Assembly: GCA_026014665.1 (NCBI GenBank)
Contig: JAOZHX010000034.1
Coordinates: forward strand, 62,001-126,000
Source: Candidatus Bathyarchaeota archaeon
GTDB taxonomy: Archaea > Thermoproteota > Bathyarchaeia > Bathyarchaeales > Bathycorpusculaceae
DNA length: 64,000 nt
Direction of reading: 5' to 3'
The stretch's first letter is position 1. Each line of letters begins with the position of its first letter. Both the position numbers and the translations under genes were made by a program. Shown here in pieces: positions 46,657 to 55,545 of this stretch. Below the pieces are notes generated by a model that worked only from the letters and a program-made list of their open reading frames with translations, did no database searches and was not told the DNA's origin.

Positions 46657-47844
46657 ATGGTCAAAGTCGCTTTAAAGAATGGAATATTCTGGGTTGGAGT
46701 GGTGGATTGGAATATACGAGACTTCCATGGTTATGTTACCAACCGAGGCAGTACCTACAATTCATACTTAATCCAGGATGAACAAACAGCCCTCGTGGAC
46801 ACCGTCAAGAACTCGTTCGCTGACGAGTTAGTGGCAAAAATCAGCGAACTTACCAGTTTTGATAAAATCGACTATATAATCATCAACCATGTAGAGATGG
46901 ACCACTCAAGCAGTCTCCCAGTCATAGCTGCATTAGCTCCGAATGCCCGCATCTTCGCTTCGCAACGTGGCAAAGAGGCGTTAATCGACCATTATGGACC
47001 AGATTTTGAGCGAGTGGAAACGGTGAAAACAGGCGATGAGCTTAAAGTCGGCAAGAAAACCCTGCGGTTCGTGGAGGCGCCGATGCTGCATTGGCCTGAT
47101 AGCATGTTCACATACCTTGTGGAAGATAAAATCCTCATGCCGAACGACGCTTTCGGGCAACACCTCGCCACGTCTGAGCGGTTTGATGACGAGGTTGACC
47201 CGCATGTGCTGATGGAGGAAGCGACCATGTATTACTCCAACATCCTCATGCCGTTGGCTCCACTCATCACCCGTAAGATTCAGGAATTAGTGGCTATGAA
47301 AATTCCCATAGAAATGATTGCGCCCAGCCACGGCATCATCTGGCGCAAGGACCCCATGAAAATAATCAACGCTTACCTAGACTGGAGTAGTGGTGTATCC
47401 AGAAATAAGGTTGTCGTCGTCTTCGATACAATGTGGCATAGCACTGATAAGATGGCAAGAGCCATAGCTGACGGAGTTGCCAGCCAAGGCGTAGACGTAA
47501 AGGTGCTTAAACTACGTTCTTACGCTATCTCAGAAGCCATGACAGAGATTTTAGACGCCAAAGCCGTGCTGGTTGGTTCACCGACACTAAACAACGGCAT
47601 CTTTCCCACTTTAGGCTCATTTCTAACCTACGCAATCGGACTCAAACCTAAAAACAAATTATGGGGTTTCTTTGGTTCTTTCGGCTGGGGAGGCGGAGCG
47701 GTCAGGGGTATGACCAAGGTTGCCAAGGAAGCAGGCTTTGACGTATATGAACCAGGGCTAGAAATCAAATACGTTCCGGATGAGGAGGATTTGAAAAAAT
47801 GTTTGGAGTTTGGAGAGCAGATAGCCCGAAAAATCAAAGGATAG
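46657..47844 (+). CDS. FprA-type flavodiiron protein
   Basis: The 395-residue protein has a metallo-beta-lactamase-like diiron site HVEMDHSSS and further His/Asp ligands, then a flavodoxin domain (VVFDTMWHSTDKMARAIADG). Archaeal FprA proteins reduce O2 to water, often with F420H2. It is convergent with the rubrerythrin gene. It fits an O2-scavenging role in an anaerobe. Confidence 0.9.
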   Translation: MVKVALKNGIFWVGVVDWNIRDFHGYVTNRGSTYNSYLIQDEQTALVDTVKNSFADELVAKISELTSFDKIDYIIINHVEMDHSSSLPVIAALAPNARIFASQRGKEALIDHYGPDFERVETVKTGDELKVGKKTLRFVEAPMLHWPDSMFTYLVEDKILMPNDAFGQHLATSERFDDEVDPHVLMEEATMYYSNILMPLAPLITRKIQELVAMKIPIEMIAPSHGIIWRKDPMKIINAYLDWSSGVSRNKVVVVFDTMWHSTDKMARAIADGVASQGVDVKVLKLRSYAISEAMTEILDAKAVLVGSPTLNNGIFPTLGSFLTYAIGLKPKNKLWGFFGSFGWGGGAVRGMTKVAKEAGFDVYEPGLEIKYVPDEEDLKKCLEFGEQIARKIKG

Positions 47845-48348
47845 TTACGCTATCTTCATGAATTTTTCCTTAGGCGTAGCGCAGATTGGGCAGCGATCAG
47901 GGGCTGAGCTTTCAAACGTGTTTCCGCAGACTGGGCAAACATAGAGGTCGGCTTTTGGCAGGTCTTGTTTTGTTTTGACGGCTTCGATTGCTTTTTGATA
48001 GAGGGTTGCATGGATTTGTTCGACTTTGTTGGCGTAGTCAAAGCTCTGTTGCGCCTGTTTGTTTCCTTCTTTTTTTGTTTCCGCGATGAAGTCAGGGTAC
48101 ATTTTTTTGAACTCATAGGTTTCGCCTGTAACAGCGGCGCTCAAGTTTTCAGCGGTTGACTTTACCTGTCCCATGACACGCAGGTGGTTTAGGGCATGTA
48201 CGGTTTCTGCTTCCGCGGCGGCTTTAAAGAGCTTGGCAATTTGGGGGAAGCCTTCTTCCTCGGCCTTTTTAGCGAACGCCACGTACATCCGGTTGGCTTG
48301 GGATTCGCCTGCAAACGCAGCTTTTAGGTTTTCATCAGTTTTAACCAT
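47845..48348 (-). CDS. Rubrerythrin
   Basis: 167 residues from ATG 48348. The ferritin-like diiron domain has EXXH-type motifs (AAEAETVHALNHLRV, KVEQIHATLYQKAI), and a C-terminal rubredoxin domain has CPVCGNTF...CPICATPKEKFMKIA. It acts as a peroxidase detoxifying H2O2. A longer frame adds a hydrophobic run that is not part of the family. Confidence 0.93.
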   Translation of the reverse strand: MVKTDENLKAAFAGESQANRMYVAFAKKAEEEGFPQIAKLFKAAAEAETVHALNHLRVMGQVKSTAENLSAAVTGETYEFKKMYPDFIAETKKEGNKQAQQSFDYANKVEQIHATLYQKAIEAVKTKQDLPKADLYVCPVCGNTFESSAPDRCPICATPKEKFMKIA

Positions 48349-48568
48349 AAAATTCACTGAAAACACAATAGGCAAAAGAGAGTAATAAGCTAATCCATAA
48401 CTGAAAAATCGCAACCCATAGGCACACCAGCCAAGGCAAAACCAAACCAAGACTTCTCTTAGCCTCAAGCGTTGCCAAGTTTGGAAGGAAACAGCGCTGA
48501 CGCCATGACAATTAGGGTAAACACTAATATCAGACTTTAGTTTTTTATTTTTGTTAACGGTGTTTTAA

Positions 48569-50008
48569 ATGGAGTATAAAAGTATATTTTTTACTTTTTT
48601 TACAGTATTTTTGGTTACTTGTTTTATGCTTCCAATTTTTGAACCTATAAATTTTTTGTGCGAAGCTGCAGATAACTTTACTTTGCCCCTTACCATCAAT
48701 ACATTCGGCAACGCGTGGGAGGGGGCAATAGCATTTGACTTATCGCAAACGAGCACCGGAGAAATCAACGCCTTGGTGGTAATAGACACTAACGGCAACC
48801 TGTTAAACGTTAGGCAAGCTACAACCACCTATGACGGCGCCATGTACAACATAGCACCAAATACCCTGCTGTTTATGGGCGAGCCGGGCACAAATCTAGC
48901 CGATACTGTCTGGACAGAATGCGCCACGCACATCTGGAACCTTCAAACCAACCTAACCGAAGACTTTCCTAACGTCATAAGTGAACACGATATTCAGTAC
49001 AATCCAGACAACAACACTTTTCTTACTCTACAAGACTACGTTCGGCAAGTAGGCAGCGACTCAATTCTTTTTGATAAAATCTTGCAAGTAGATGCACAAG
49101 GTAATGTCCTATGGAGCTGGGACACCTATGATCATATACCACTTAGTGAAGCATCGCCTTTCAATGAGACGGTAATCACAAAAGTCACCAATCGCACAGT
49201 GAAGGATTTCACGCATGCAAATGCTCTCGACTGGGACTACAACAACGGCGTTATTTACCTCAACGTTAGGAACGTTAACACTTTCTATAAGATTAATCAG
49301 ACAACAGGCGATATAATTTGGGCTTGTGGGGAATTCGGCAACTTCACCCTTCTGGACTCGACTGGCAATCAAGTTCCCAATCTTTGGTATCACTGTCATG
49401 ACACGAAGCGGGTGGCGCCAAATGTATTCACCATGTTTGACAACGATTATGAAAACAACACTAACCCAAATGACTGCCATAGTGCACTAAAAGAAATCAC
49501 GCTTAATGAAACGAGCATGACCGCCTACATCGATTGGAGCTGGGAAGCCCCGACACAATACTGGACACCCTATGGAGGCGCCACTGTGAAGCTCCCTAAT
49601 GGCGATTGGTTAGGCTGTTTTGGAACGCCCACACATCACTACTCCGAAAACCAACCGTGGAATTTTAACGACACAGGAGCAGTATTCATAGAAGTAAACC
49701 CTAAAGGAGAAATCGTTAAAACTTTCACTTTTCCAGCCGGTTGGTACGTCTATCGTGTTGAAGCACTAACAAATTATACACTGCCACTGCCCGGTATAAG
49801 TCCAACTCCTGCTCTAACGGATCAGCCTTCAACTTCTCCAAGTGTCAGCCCAAAATCGACGCAATCAAATCAACCTATCTCACCCCCTATGAGTTCGCTT
49901 GTTTACGTTGAAACTGCCGTTGTTATAACCCTCATCGCATTTGGAGTATTGGCCAGCGTTCTGATGGTTAAGCGCTACCTCAAAAGGAGACGCCTCGAAG
50001 ATACATAA
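48569..50008 (+). CDS. Arylsulfotransferase-family surface protein
   Basis: The 479 residues comprise a signal-like N-terminus, a six-bladed ASST-type propeller (NAWEGAIAFDLSQ, HDIQYNPDNNTFL, FTHANALDWDYNNGVIY, WYHCHDTKRV), then a Pro/Ser/Thr linker and a C-terminal transmembrane helix followed by KRYLKRRR. The family moves sulfate groups or simply binds ligands; catalysis here is not shown. Confidence 0.7.
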   Translation: MEYKSIFFTFFTVFLVTCFMLPIFEPINFLCEAADNFTLPLTINTFGNAWEGAIAFDLSQTSTGEINALVVIDTNGNLLNVRQATTTYDGAMYNIAPNTLLFMGEPGTNLADTVWTECATHIWNLQTNLTEDFPNVISEHDIQYNPDNNTFLTLQDYVRQVGSDSILFDKILQVDAQGNVLWSWDTYDHIPLSEASPFNETVITKVTNRTVKDFTHANALDWDYNNGVIYLNVRNVNTFYKINQTTGDIIWACGEFGNFTLLDSTGNQVPNLWYHCHDTKRVAPNVFTMFDNDYENNTNPNDCHSALKEITLNETSMTAYIDWSWEAPTQYWTPYGGATVKLPNGDWLGCFGTPTHHYSENQPWNFNDTGAVFIEVNPKGEIVKTFTFPAGWYVYRVEALTNYTLPLPGISPTPALTDQPSTSPSVSPKSTQSNQPISPPMSSLVYVETAVVITLIAFGVLASVLMVKRYLKRRRLEDT

Positions 50009-50011
50009 TAG

Positions 50012-50060
50012 ATTCAGTTATCTGAATTGCGCCCTTATTGCGCCTTCTTATTGCGCTTTT
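50012..50060 (+). terminator. Hairpin and tandem ATTGCGC repeats after the ASST gene
   Basis: ATTCAG-TTAT-CTGAAT forms a perfect 6-bp hairpin at 50012-50027. It is followed by three imperfect repeats (ATTGCGCCCTT, ATTGCGCCTTCTT, ATTGCGCTTTT) ending in T-rich DNA. This is likely a transcription end. Confidence 0.4.
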
Positions 50061-50182
50061 TTCCATGCTTTTCCATGTGGTTGTTATTTTCTAGAAAGGG
50101 AATGGGGACTCCGAGGGCTTCTTTTTGGATAAAGTATATTAAGTGTTTTCGGCTTTGAAAAAGAATGATTTTGGTGAATTTT

Positions 50183-50818
50183 ATGGAGAAAGTAAAATCT
50201 TTCACTCTACCCAAACTACCCTACGACTACAACGCTCTAGCGCCATACATGTCTGAAGAACAGTTAAGACTGCACCATGACAAGCACCATCAAGCCTACG
50301 TTAACGCCGCCAACAAACTCTTAAGCAGTATAGACGAAACCATGAAGTCAGACACAGCGCTTGATTACTGGATCAGCTTTGGATACGTAAAAGCCCTTGC
50401 TAAAGAACTTGCCTTCAACATAGGCGGCCACATGCTACACACAGCGTTCTGGGAAAACATGGCTCCGGCAGGCAAAGGCGGCGGAGGTCAACCAGGCGGA
50501 GCCATCGCTGATGTTATCAACCAAGAGTTCGGAAGCTTTAACGCATTCAAAAAGATGTTTTCAGCTGCTGCCACAAGCACCGAAGGTTCAGGCTGGGCTG
50601 CATTAGCCATGCATCCTTGTATAGGAAGGCCAATCATCGTGCAGATTGAAAAGCACAACGTCAACCTCATACCCAACTTCCAAATATTGATGACACTCGA
50701 CGTTTGGGAGCATGCTTACTACGTTGACTACAAGAACGAGCGGCCCAAATTCGTGGAAGCCTTCTGGAATGTGGTCAACTGGGACAAGGTTAACAAGAAC
50801 CTCAGCCTAGTAAAATAG
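50183..50818 (+). CDS. sod: Fe/Mn superoxide dismutase
   Basis: 211 residues. The four metal ligands sit in [25 protein letters not shown] and [18 protein letters not shown] at 50173-50177 lies 5 bp before the ATG at 50183 and favours this start. Which metal cannot be told from sequence. Confidence 0.93.
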   Translation: MEKVKSFTLPKLPYDYNALAPYMSEEQLRLHHDKHHQAYVNAANKLLSSIDETMKSDTALDYWISFGYVKALAKELAFNIGGHMLHTAFWENMAPAGKGGGGQPGGAIADVINQEFGSFNAFKKMFSAAATSTEGSGWAALAMHPCIGRPIIVQIEKHNVNLIPNFQILMTLDVWEHAYYVDYKNERPKFVEAFWNVVNWDKVNKNLSLVK

Positions 50819-50838
50819 CAAAAAACCTATTATCTTTT

Positions 50839-51498
50839 TTAGTTTCCACTTTCCAGTTTTTTGAGTAAATCACTCTGCTTTTTAGTGCACTCGGTCATTA
50901 ACCCTTTCTGTAGATAAATTGATATGGCAGCTATGCTCTTGGTGAGGTCATTTCTCATGCTAATAGGGTATAAGTGCACGAGTTTTATTCCAACGATTTC
51001 CTTTGATATTTGTCCCTTAGCAAGCTTTAGTGCAAGTGCAACCGCATCATTAATTGACCCCCCAGCAGCGGCTATCTTGATTTTCTCGAATTTTGCCAGC
51101 CGCAAGAGGCTTATGGTGAGAAGCCGCTCGATTGTAGCCGTCCTGCTTACACTGATTGTTTGCTCTTCGACGTTCTGCATTTCTTTGTCTTCTTTTTCTG
51201 CAGCTTTCGCGTAATCCCATATCTGTTTTTGCCCCAGATGTACTGAGAGGGCAATGGTTCTGCCTAAAGCAGGCAGTTGAGGGTTGCCGATGCATATATC
51301 GTTGATGTGGATGTTGGCGATTTCTGTTGCCATACTGATGGCTGAGCAAACTAAGAAAACTGCGTCATTAACGCCAACTATATCTACTTCTCCTGCTTCA
51401 ACAATGCCTGAGATAATTTGCTCCACGATGTCGGTGGTTTTTAGAGTAACAACTGGTGGCAGAATAACTATCGCTTTTGGGTTTGGCTGTTCATTCAT
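50839..51498 (-). CDS. Double Alba-like protein
   Basis: 219 residues. Two repeats each have an Alba-like beta-alpha-beta-alpha-beta-beta pattern: VVTLKTTDIVEQII, AVFLVCSAISMATEIANIHINDICIG, and RLAKFEKIKIAAAGGSINDAVALALKLAKGQ with EIVGIKLVHLYPIS. The DNA-contact lysines of Alba are missing in the first half. The fold is inferred; the function is unknown. ATG at 51498 preferred over a longer reading that starts 60 bp earlier. Confidence 0.5.
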   Translation of the reverse strand: MNEQPNPKAIVILPPVVTLKTTDIVEQIISGIVEAGEVDIVGVNDAVFLVCSAISMATEIANIHINDICIGNPQLPALGRTIALSVHLGQKQIWDYAKAAEKEDKEMQNVEEQTISVSRTATIERLLTISLLRLAKFEKIKIAAAGGSINDAVALALKLAKGQISKEIVGIKLVHLYPISMRNDLTKSIAAISIYLQKGLMTECTKKQSDLLKKLESGN

Positions 51499-51580
51499 GT
51501 TTGGTGCCTTAGCAGTATTTGGAGCGGTTGCTAATATAACACTTGCCAAATGTACCAAACAAAAAAAGAATGTGGCACCG

Positions 51581-51907
51581 CTAATGAGGAGTTATTTTTA
51601 TGGCTTGAGTAGGACATTGCATTTCGCAGGCGAGGCATTGTATGCAATCCTGTTCGCGGGCAGGATCTGACTTCCGCTCGGAAAGGGGATGCCCAGGCGA
51701 TTCAGCCCAATCATACAACGATACGGGACAAACATCTATGCATACGCCGTCGCCAACACAAACGTCCCAGTCAACTGCAGTGGTTGTTCCGTGAATACCG
51801 AGTTTTTGCGGTGGCTCCACAGGTCCCCAAACATTGTGTCCGTTGTGTTGGCTTACGATTTGTCGGTGGGTTTGAAAATCAGGGTCTATCGGCAAAAGTT
51901 TCACCAC
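51581..51907 (-). CDS. Archaeal ferredoxin (two Fe-S clusters, zinc-type N-terminus)
   Basis: The 108-residue protein has an N-terminal extension with His residues, as in zinc-containing Sulfolobus-type ferredoxins. Then come CVGDGVCIDVCPVSLYDW (3Fe or incomplete 4Fe site, since the second Cys is replaced by Asp) and CIQCLACEMQCPTQA. It carries electrons in the cytosol. Confidence 0.88.
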   Translation of the reverse strand: MVKLLPIDPDFQTHRQIVSQHNGHNVWGPVEPPQKLGIHGTTTAVDWDVCVGDGVCIDVCPVSLYDWAESPGHPLSERKSDPAREQDCIQCLACEMQCPTQAIKITPH

Positions 51908-51990
51908 TCTTATTCAGATTAGCATGGATATTAGGGTTTCTGCCGAGCTGTTGGGCGAAAGCGTTTTTGCCAACAAAGCATAGTAAGTTC

Positions 51991-52776
51991 ATGATTAAAA
52001 TGGTTCAATATTACCTGCCCTCTGGCATGCGATTTTCTACGCTGGAAGAACGCAGACAATTCTACGCCGAAGAATTTAACCCAAAGAAGGTGGCAGAATG
52101 GTTTACGAGCGCATTATACCGGATAAAATTTGCGGTAATCATAGGGAGACACACAAAAATCTATCCTCAAAAATACCAAGAAGACGCATCAACAACCATA
52201 ATAATCGATGAATACAAAGACCTGCAAGACCTACGCGAGCAAATTCTTGAGTTTCTACCCGAAGCCGTCTACTACGACCGAAACATCTACGATGAAGGCG
52301 ACCGTCAAGTTGGACAGGAGCTTGCTTTTGACCTTGACCCAGAAAACATAACCTGCCCAATCCACGGAACGCTAGCTGATAAGATGAAACGGCGGCAAGG
52401 TTTGAGTTTTTGTGAGATAGAGTTGGAAATGGTTAAGAATGAGACAATTGGCCTCTATGAGTTTTTGGAGAAACAGTTTTCTGACCTCAGAGTGGTTTAT
52501 TCTGGCAGAGGCTTCCACCTGCATGTTCTAGATGCTGAAGCGTTTGGCTTGAGCACAAAACAGCGGGTTGAATTAGCGGGGCAGGTTAAAGCGGCTGGCT
52601 TCCACATCGATGAATGGGTAACCTCAGGGGAATTTCGCCTCATTCGACTGCCCTACAGCCTTAATGGGATGGTTTCAAGAATTGTTTTGCCAATAAAAAA
52701 AGACGAGTTAGAAAGCTTCAACGCCATCAGCGACCGGCGGGTTCTGCCGCATTTTTTGGCTTTGGCTACTTTTTGA
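51991..52776 (+). CDS. Small archaeo-eukaryotic primase-like protein (PriS-like)
   Basis: 261 residues. DxD site at ~114-116 (ELAFDLDPENI), SGRGFHLHVLD at ~171-181, and FRLIRLPYSLNGM match PriS/primase-polymerase motifs. It is shorter than typical PriS (~330-360). The usual Asp before RLIR appears replaced by SGE, so activity is uncertain. No PriL is adjacent. Confidence 0.65.
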   Translation: MIKMVQYYLPSGMRFSTLEERRQFYAEEFNPKKVAEWFTSALYRIKFAVIIGRHTKIYPQKYQEDASTTIIIDEYKDLQDLREQILEFLPEAVYYDRNIYDEGDRQVGQELAFDLDPENITCPIHGTLADKMKRRQGLSFCEIELEMVKNETIGLYEFLEKQFSDLRVVYSGRGFHLHVLDAEAFGLSTKQRVELAGQVKAAGFHIDEWVTSGEFRLIRLPYSLNGMVSRIVLPIKKDELESFNAISDRRVLPHFLALATF

Positions 52777-52858
52777 CTGTTTTTGCTTTCTTCTCGCCTT
52801 TACTGTAATAAGCTTGTTTTTTCTTCTGTTCCTCGGCTGCTTTAGGTTTTTTAGCCAT
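52766..52858 (-). CDS. Lysine-rich 30-residue protein
   Basis: ATG at 52858. It starts MAKKPKAAEEQKKKQAYYSK and ends KTVKK. A basic, ribosomal-like tiny protein that overlaps the primase 3' end by 11 bp. Function unknown. Confidence 0.4.
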   Translation of the reverse strand: MAKKPKAAEEQKKKQAYYSKGEKKAKTVKK

Positions 52859-52986
52859 TTAGAATTCCTCTATTATACTACTTTAACGGTAGCGCTTAAA
52901 AGAATTATCTAAGCAAGCAGAGAGAATTGAAAGGTTTATTTGGATTCGATTCGCCATTTTAATGTACAAACATTGAAGGTTAAATT

Positions 52987-54360
52987 ATGGAAGAATTCGA
53001 CGTTTTGGTCGTGGGTTCAGGCTCTGGAATGCTAGTTGCTTCAGTTGCGGTTGAGCAGGGTTTCAAGGTTGCGGTGGTTGAGCATGGCAAAATGGGCGGC
53101 ACATGCATAAACGTGGGTTGTGTGCCTTCTAAAATGCTCATTTACCCTGCCGACGTCTTGGCAACTTTACAAGACGCAGGCAAACTCGGTGTCCATGCAA
53201 CTATGGATTCCGTGGACTTTAACAACATCATGACCCGCATGCATACCCTTGTGAACCATGACAGCGGACACCAAGCAGCCGCCGTGCAAGCGACGCCCAA
53301 CATGATGTGGTTTAAGGAAACAGGAGAATTCATATCCGACTACACCATGCAGGTAGGCGCACATACAATCACAGCTAAGATGATCTTCATTGTTTCAGGC
53401 GCACGTACAGCGATACCGTTAATCAAAGGCATCCAAACCACCCCCTACCTTACCAGCGATACTGTGCTTGAACTACAAACTCCACCCAAGAGCATCTTGA
53501 TCATAGGCGGAGGCTACATCGGAATGGAGTACGGTCACTTCTTCTCCGCCATAGGCACCAAAACCACCGTAATCCAGCGCCCCTTCCGCATATTGCCAGA
53601 GGAGGAACCAGAAATCTCTGCCCTGCTAAAGCAGCAGATTGAAAAACGTATTGAAATCTACACGGGCTACGAAGCTTTCGAAGTGCGACAAGAAGGCACC
53701 CAGAAAGTACTTATGGCGAGAAACCGCCAAGACGGTAGCCAAAGAGAATTTACTGCAGACGCACTCATGATTGCCACAGGCAGAGTGTCAAACGCTGACC
53801 TCTTAAAACCAGAAAAAACAGGCGTCAAACTCGACGAACACGGCTTCATAAAGGTCAACCAATACCTCGAAACAAGCAAGAAACGCATCTACGCCTTCGG
53901 CGACGCCATAGGCAAATACATGTTCAAACATGTCGCCAACTATGAGGCAGGCATCGCTTGGCACAACGCTGTTCATGACCACAAAGTCGAAATGAACTAT
54001 TCAGCAGCTCCCCACGCAGTATTCACCCATCCTCAAGTGGCTTCCGTTGGGCTCAAAGAAGAAGAAGCAAAACAGCAAAAATACAAGATTCTCGTCGGAC
54101 GAGCATACTACAGGGACACGGCTATGGGCGCAGCCATGGGTTACCCCGAAGGATTCGTCAAAGTCATCGTGGAAGCAGAAACAGGAAAACTCCTTGGAGG
54201 CCATATCATCGGCCCAGAAGCATCCATCCTCATCCAAGAAATCACCAACGCCATGGTCTCAGAAACCGGCAGTTTTGCATCCATCGCACAGGCTATGCAT
54301 ATTCACCCAGCGCTCTCCGAAGTTGTACAAAACGCCTTCGGTAACCTCCAGCCAGCATAA
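52987..54360 (+). CDS. Dihydrolipoamide dehydrogenase/mercuric reductase-like oxidoreductase
   Basis: The 457 residues comprise the FAD site VLVVGSGSGMLVASVA, redox-active CxxxxC in GGTCINVGCVPSKML, the NAD(P) site IIGGGYIGMEYGHFF, and the C-terminal active His in MHIHPALSEVV. No HMA domain, so mercury use is unlikely. It is near the glutaredoxin and ferredoxin-thioredoxin reductase and may reduce a thiol carrier. Confidence 0.85.
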   Translation: MEEFDVLVVGSGSGMLVASVAVEQGFKVAVVEHGKMGGTCINVGCVPSKMLIYPADVLATLQDAGKLGVHATMDSVDFNNIMTRMHTLVNHDSGHQAAAVQATPNMMWFKETGEFISDYTMQVGAHTITAKMIFIVSGARTAIPLIKGIQTTPYLTSDTVLELQTPPKSILIIGGGYIGMEYGHFFSAIGTKTTVIQRPFRILPEEEPEISALLKQQIEKRIEIYTGYEAFEVRQEGTQKVLMARNRQDGSQREFTADALMIATGRVSNADLLKPEKTGVKLDEHGFIKVNQYLETSKKRIYAFGDAIGKYMFKHVANYEAGIAWHNAVHDHKVEMNYSAAPHAVFTHPQVASVGLKEEEAKQQKYKILVGRAYYRDTAMGAAMGYPEGFVKVIVEAETGKLLGGHIIGPEASILIQEITNAMVSETGSFASIAQAMHIHPALSEVVQNAFGNLQPA

Positions 54361-54493
54361 CGCCGCAGGGTCAGCATAAGAATCCAAAATCATATTCCGC
54401 ACGGGAATGCCCACAAAACAACTGCGAAATCATGCCAGCCCTTAATCTAAACAGTTATATGCGGCAAAAACAGAGAATAAACAGTGAAGTTTT

Positions 54494-54778
54494 ATGCAGT
54501 TCTCTAAAGTGCCTGGCAAAAAAAATGACCATAAAGTAATCGTTTACGCATTGAGTACGTGTGTTTGGTGCAAACTAACCAAACAATTCCTAAATGAAAA
54601 CAACGTAGAATACGAATTTGTTGATGTAGATCTTCTCCAAGATAAAGAAAAGTCTGAAGTTCATCGAACCATCTTGGATAAAGGCGGCAGCTTAAGCTAC
54701 CCAACCACCATCGTCGACGACAAAACCGTAATTACAGGTTTTCGTAAAGACCAACTCAAAGAGGCATTAGGCATTTGA
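54494..54778 (+). CDS. Glutaredoxin-like protein
   Basis: 94 residues, with active site CVWC in STCVWCKLTKQFL and the cis-Pro region GSLSYPTTIVDD. It overlaps the next gene by 4 bp (ATTTGACC), so the two products are probably partners. Confidence 0.88.
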   Translation: MQFSKVPGKKNDHKVIVYALSTCVWCKLTKQFLNENNVEYEFVDVDLLQDKEKSEVHRTILDKGGSLSYPTTIVDDKTVITGFRKDQLKEALGI

Positions 54779-55335
54779 CCATAAGTATAGATTTCGTCCG
54801 CAAACGAGCTGAAGCCGACGCAAAAACCTACGGCTACTACCTAACTCCCCAACCCGACCTGCTACAGATGTTTCTTGAGGGACTCAAAACTAATGAAGAA
54901 CGCTACGGTTACCCTTCATGCCCCTGTCGCCTTGCCACCGGCAACCTAGAAATCGACCGAGACATAATCTGCCCCTGTGACTACCGCGATCCCGACGTAG
55001 CCCAATACGGCGCATGCTACTGCCGCCTCTACGTTAATAAAACTGTCTACGAGACCCAAAACCTTCCAGAAGTACCAGAACGTCGACCTTCAGAAAAAAT
55101 TTCACGCGCCTACAACTTACCCGTCCCAACCGAAGCCGCACCTCAGCAAACTCAGGGTGCTCCAGAGAAACCGCAACTTGAACGGCCTAAATCAGTCGTA
55201 AAAAAGAAACTGTGGTACTGTAAACAATGCGGTTATGTCGTCTTTAGAGAGGATCCACCCTATGTGTGTCCCATATGCAAAGCAAAACGGGAAATGTTCG
55301 CTGAAATAGAAACAAAAATAGAATACAGCGGTTAA
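54775..55335 (+). CDS. Ferredoxin-thioredoxin reductase catalytic subunit fused to rubredoxin
   Basis: 186 residues from TTG. At ~1-115 lies the FTR catalytic chain with CPCRLA, CPCDYRD and CYC cysteines for the 4Fe-4S cluster and active disulfide. A Pro/Gln-rich linker follows, then ~145-186 is a rubredoxin-type knuckle pair: YCKQCGYVVF and CPICKAKR. It probably passes electrons from the rubredoxin part to the glutaredoxin encoded just upstream. Confidence 0.85.
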   Translation: MTISIDFVRKRAEADAKTYGYYLTPQPDLLQMFLEGLKTNEERYGYPSCPCRLATGNLEIDRDIICPCDYRDPDVAQYGACYCRLYVNKTVYETQNLPEVPERRPSEKISRAYNLPVPTEAAPQQTQGAPEKPQLERPKSVVKKKLWYCKQCGYVVFREDPPYVCPICKAKREMFAEIETKIEYSG

Positions 55336-55496
55336 GCAGACTTTGTAATCTCTATCTCAATTTTACTCCAATCTTCCTTTATCCCTCGTAGCGAGGTAAT
55401 CGCGCCTGTTATAGTTCCATTTAAGATTTTTTCCACAAACTCATTGAGTGGAATTTCTTTTCCGTCAACTTTGAGCTTTAAATCCAAGGTTTTCAC
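55332..55496 (-). CDS. Small conserved-looking protein
   Basis: 54 residues from GTG 55496. It reads LDLKLKVDGKEIPLNEFVEKIL, NGTITGAITSLRGI, then DWSKIEIEITKSA; a compact alpha/beta pattern that looks like a real family. It follows the antiporter gene (49 bp) and overlaps the FTR stop by 3 bp. Confidence 0.5.
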   Translation of the reverse strand: MKTLDLKLKVDGKEIPLNEFVEKILNGTITGAITSLRGIKEDWSKIEIEITKSA

Positions 55497-55545
55497 CTTC
55501 TTCAAGGGTAGTCATACAAAAGTAAAAGGTTTTTTGCTGTAACGG

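Noticed and set aside
48349-48468. N-terminal extension of rubrerythrin
   Set aside because: The added residues are hydrophobic and absent from the family; the ATG at 48348 fits.
51784-51990. N-terminal extension of the primase-like gene
   Set aside because: It overlaps the ferredoxin gene on the other strand and has no family similarity. The ATG at 51991 gives the primase start.
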